Positions 4,281-6,281 of a stretch of 6,281 bases of DNA are shown one piece after another. The notes below the pieces were generated by a model. The model saw only the letters and a program-made list of their open reading frames with translations. It was not told where the DNA came from and ran no database searches. Made by a program: the position numbers and the translations under genes. The DNA is from JBBRMG01 sp038230955. GTDB lineage: Bacteria; Patescibacteriota; Doudnabacteria; UBA920. The stretch is taken from contig JBBRMG010000036.1 of assembly GCA_038230955.1 (NCBI GenBank), forward strand, positions 1 through 6,281. Direction: 5' to 3'. Each line of letters begins with the position of its first letter. The first letter of the stretch is position 1.

Positions 4281-5771
4281 CTACGCCACGTCGAGCATAG
4301 AAACGGCTTTGGCTTCGAGCAGGGTCTCGCCCATCAAATAGTAGTCGGCGGCCCGGGCGGCTTCGCGGCCTTCCGAAATAGCCCATACCACCAGCGACTG
4401 CCCCCGGCGCATGTCGCCCGCCACAAATACATTGGGGTTGGTTGCGCTTTGGTAGTTGGTGGTTCTGACGTTGCCGCGCTCGTCGAGTTCCAGGCCGAGG
4501 TCGGTAAGCAGACCGTTGTGTTGCGGGTGCAGGAAACCAGCCGCCAGCAGAGCCAGTTCGCAGGGAATGTCGCGCTCGGAGCCGGGCAGTTCGGTCATCT
4601 GCATTCGCCCGTCTTTGCTTTCCCACGTTAGGTCCACCATACGTAGTGCTTTCAGGTTACCGTTTTCGTCGCCGATGAATGCTTTGGTGTTCACCGACCA
4701 TTGCCGGTCGCAGCCTTCTTCGTGGCTTGTGCTGGTGCGCAGCATCATGGGCCAGTTGGGCCAGGGCGTATTGGCGGCCCGGTCGGTGGGGGGCATTGGC
4801 ATCAGCTCGATCTGCGTCACGCTTGCGGCACCCTGCCGGTTCGACGTACCAACGCAGTCGGAGCCGGTATCGCCCCCGCCAATGACCACTACGTGCCTGT
4901 CTGTAGCCAGTAACTCGCCATTGCCGTAGGGTTGTCCCTGATGATCGACCGTAACGGGTCGGTTGGCCATGCGCTTGTTTTGCTGACTCAGGAACTCCAT
5001 GGCCGGATAGACGCCGGTCAGGTCGCGCCCCGGAATGGGCAGATCGCGCGGCACGGTCGAGCCGCCGGTGAGCATCACCAGATCGAAATCGGCCAGCAGA
5101 TCGTCGGCTTTGATGGCTACGCCCACGTCGATGCCGGTTTTGAACGTAACGCCCTCGGCTTCCATGACGGCCAGACGCCGGTCTATGGTCCACTTTTCGA
5201 GCTTGAAATCGGGGATGCCGTAGCGCAGCAGCCCACCAATCTGATCGGCGCGTTCAAACACCGTGACGGTATGCCCCGCGCGGTTTAGCTGAGCCGCTGC
5301 CGCCAGCCCCGCCGGTCCCGACCCCACCACGGCAACGGTTTTGCCAGTGCGAACTTTGGGTGGTTTGGGTGTGACGAAGCCGCGCTCGAAGGCAATTTCG
5401 GCGATAGATTTTTCGATGAACTCAATAGCTACGGGCGGCTTGTTGATGCCCAAAACGCAGCTTGCTTCGCAGGGCGCGGGGCAGATGCGGCCCGTAAACT
5501 CCGGGAAGTTGTTGGTCGTGGCCAGAATCTCGTAGGCGTAGCCCCAGTTCTGCTCATACACGGCGTCGTTGAACTCTGGGATGATGTTGCCGAGCGGGCA
5601 GCCACTGTGGCAAAACGGCGTGCCGCAGTCCATGCACCGGGCCGCCTGCCGCTGCGAATCGTCGGCAGAGAACGGTACTTCAATTTCGTTATAATCGTGA
5701 ATCCGCTGCTGCGGATCGCGCTTTTTGGGCAGTTCGCGGGTAAATTCTAAAAATCCGGTTGGTTTTCCCAT
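4281..5771 (-). CDS. gltD: Glutamate synthase (NADPH) small subunit
   Basis: GltD is the beta subunit of glutamate synthase. It takes electrons from NADPH through FAD and passes them to the large subunit GltB, which converts glutamine and 2-oxoglutarate to glutamate in the cytosol. Two Cys clusters in the N-terminal region, C46-x2-C49-x4-C54-x3-C58 and C97-x3-C101-x3-C105, ligate the iron-sulfur clusters. The FAD fold carries VAVVGSGPAG (146-155), and the NADPH-binding motif is VVVIGGGDTGSDC (294-306). The C-terminal FAD contact is NPNVFVAGDMRRGQSLVVWA (445-464). The length of 496 residues is normal for the family, and the start (MGKPTGFLEF) is the conserved one. It lies 20 bases after the DUF2442 gene on the same strand, probably as one operon. 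GltB is not in the window. The high GC and clean codon use mark host chromosome, in contrast to the AT-rich cassettes. Confidence 0.96.
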   Translation of the reverse strand: MGKPTGFLEFTRELPKKRDPQQRIHDYNEIEVPFSADDSQRQAARCMDCGTPFCHSGCPLGNIIPEFNDAVYEQNWGYAYEILATTNNFPEFTGRICPAPCEASCVLGINKPPVAIEFIEKSIAEIAFERGFVTPKPPKVRTGKTVAVVGSGPAGLAAAAQLNRAGHTVTVFERADQIGGLLRYGIPDFKLEKWTIDRRLAVMEAEGVTFKTGIDVGVAIKADDLLADFDLVMLTGGSTVPRDLPIPGRDLTGVYPAMEFLSQQNKRMANRPVTVDHQGQPYGNGELLATDRHVVVIGGGDTGSDCVGTSNRQGAASVTQIELMPMPPTDRAANTPWPNWPMMLRTSTSHEEGCDRQWSVNTKAFIGDENGNLKALRMVDLTWESKDGRMQMTELPGSERDIPCELALLAAGFLHPQHNGLLTDLGLELDERGNVRTTNYQSATNPNVFVAGDMRRGQSLVVWAISEGREAARAADYYLMGETLLEAKAVSMLDVA

Positions 5772-5791
5772 GATGTGATCCAGTGAGGTAA

Positions 5792-6127
5792 TCAGGCGAC
5801 TCGCGCCAGGTGATACAAGGTTTCTTCCAAAGCGGCCTGTTTGATAAATCCCCGAACGGACAGGTCTTCGTCCAGTGCGGGCCAGCTAACCGCCGTGCCG
5901 TCGTCTTCGAGTTCGTACTTGGCAAGCTGTTCCGGCATCGCGTTTTTGAGCCGGGAAAAACCCGATAGTTTCAGGTTCAGCACCCGGCCATTGGTCAGCA
6001 GAACGAGCATCAAATCCAGATCGGTATCAAAAAACAACGTTTTGATACCTAAACCCTGCTCAAAAATCAGCTTGTCGAGTGGGTCCTGCGCGGGTTTGTT
6101 TACAATGTCATTTTCCAAAATAGCCAT
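5792..6127 (-). CDS. DUF2442-family protein
   Basis: This 111-residue protein has the pattern of the DUF2442 family. It begins with a short extended segment (LFFDTDLDLMLVLLTNGRVL, about 31-50), then a Leu/Pro linker with 'SRLKNAMPEQLAKYELEDDG', and ends with the conserved 'AVSWPALDEDLSVRGF' (about 79-94). The biochemical role of the family is not established; members are often encoded beside toxin-antitoxin or metabolic genes. No catalytic residue can be assigned. It is upstream of gltD with a 20-base gap, so the two are probably co-transcribed. The start ATG is preceded by AT-rich sequence (ttaattaacaaatgga) without a Shine-Dalgarno, and a promoter is expected in 6128-6238. Confidence 0.8.
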   Translation of the reverse strand: MAILENDIVNKPAQDPLDKLIFEQGLGIKTLFFDTDLDLMLVLLTNGRVLNLKLSGFSRLKNAMPEQLAKYELEDDGTAVSWPALDEDLSVRGFIKQAALEETLYHLARVA

Positions 6128-6238
6128 TCCATTTGTTAATTAACGTGAATACGGGATTATGATAGGGGATAAAAGCGCAATGGAGACTGTGAGACTACAT
6201 TTGTGGTGTCTAAGCCAACAAATAAATCTCCAGCCCCC
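6128..6238. promoter_or_regulatory. Divergent intergenic region between the DUF2442 gene and the right-end gene
   Basis: This 111-base region separates two divergent starts and should hold the promoters for both. I found no convincing match to the Bacteroidota -7 motif TAnnTTTG at proper spacing on either strand, so no element is placed. Confidence 0.35.
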
Positions 6239-6281
6239 ATGCACTCGCAAATCTCTGAAGAAAAACTCATTGAGATATTCA
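6239..6281 (+). CDS. Start of a plus-strand gene cut by the window end, possibly a transposase
   Basis: An ATG at 6239 opens a frame reading MHSQISEEKLIEIF before the window ends. The short hydrophilic and then Ile/Leu-rich start is reminiscent of N-termini of some Bacteroidota insertion-sequence transposases, but fourteen residues are too few to assign a family. Upstream sequence shows no obvious terminal repeat. It could equally be an ordinary gene or a spurious frame. Confidence 0.3.
   Translation, partial: MHSQISEEKLIEIF

Noticed and set aside
4270..5683. Several long frames on both strands within gltD
   Set aside because: GC-rich coding DNA opens shadow frames. They are Arg/Ser/Pro-rich low-quality translations, and gltD accounts for the region fully.
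5841..6143. A 100-codon plus-strand frame opposite the DUF2442 gene
   Set aside because: Ser-rich antisense shadow; the minus-strand frame has a recognisable family pattern.

Overview
The window looks like a chromosomal segment from a member of the Bacteroidota, possibly a Cytophagales relative. This is inferred from the protein style of GltD and of the integrase tail, and from start codons that mostly lack a Shine-Dalgarno sequence. No rRNA or other decisive taxonomic marker is present. Base composition changes sharply. The right third (gltD and its neighbour) is GC-rich with long clean reading frames, the middle (about 1.17-3.85 kb) is strongly AT-rich, and the left end is an insertion sequence of intermediate composition. 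The AT-rich middle therefore reads as acquired DNA.

Layout from left to right: (1) a complete IS30-family element (6-1139) with near-perfect 20-bp terminal inverted repeats and one DDE transposase on the minus strand; (2) an intact TIR-domain gene (1179-2318, minus); (3) a 198-bp imperfect palindrome resembling an integron attC site (2343-2540), with a 70-codon frame across it; (4) a second TIR-like gene (2576-3797, minus) broken by a +1 frameshift in an A11 tract and by an in-frame TAG; (5) a short spacer with a hairpin; (6) the last ~50 codons of a tyrosine recombinase of integron-integrase style (3992-4156, minus); (7) a rho-independent terminator; (8) gltD (4281-5771, minus), preceded by a DUF2442 gene (5792-6127, minus); (9) the first 14 codons of a plus-strand gene, possibly a transposase, leaving the window.

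The main result is that regions 2-6 behave like a small integron or cassette array in decay. Each TIR gene is enclosed by oppositely oriented seven-base core sites of the GTTRRRY / RYYYAAC type. The core at the head of each cassette is the exact complement of the core at its own tail: GTTGTGC with GCACAAC for one cassette, GTTGGGC with GCCCAAC for the other. The two cassettes differ from each other. This is the pattern expected if cassettes move by exchange at G^TT, and it is hard to get by chance. Read on the minus strand, the order is integrase remnant, possible attI, cassette 1 (broken TIR-like gene), attC, cassette 2 (TIR gene), then the start of another attC cut by the IS30 element.

The cargo is also notable. 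Two unrelated TIR-type proteins, both candidates for NAD-consuming anti-phage effectors, sit in consecutive cassettes. One seems intact and one inactivated, while the recombinase that would move them survives only as a tail. The flanking DUF2442-gltD pair is ordinary host chromosome, for ammonia assimilation, and marks the right boundary of the acquired block.
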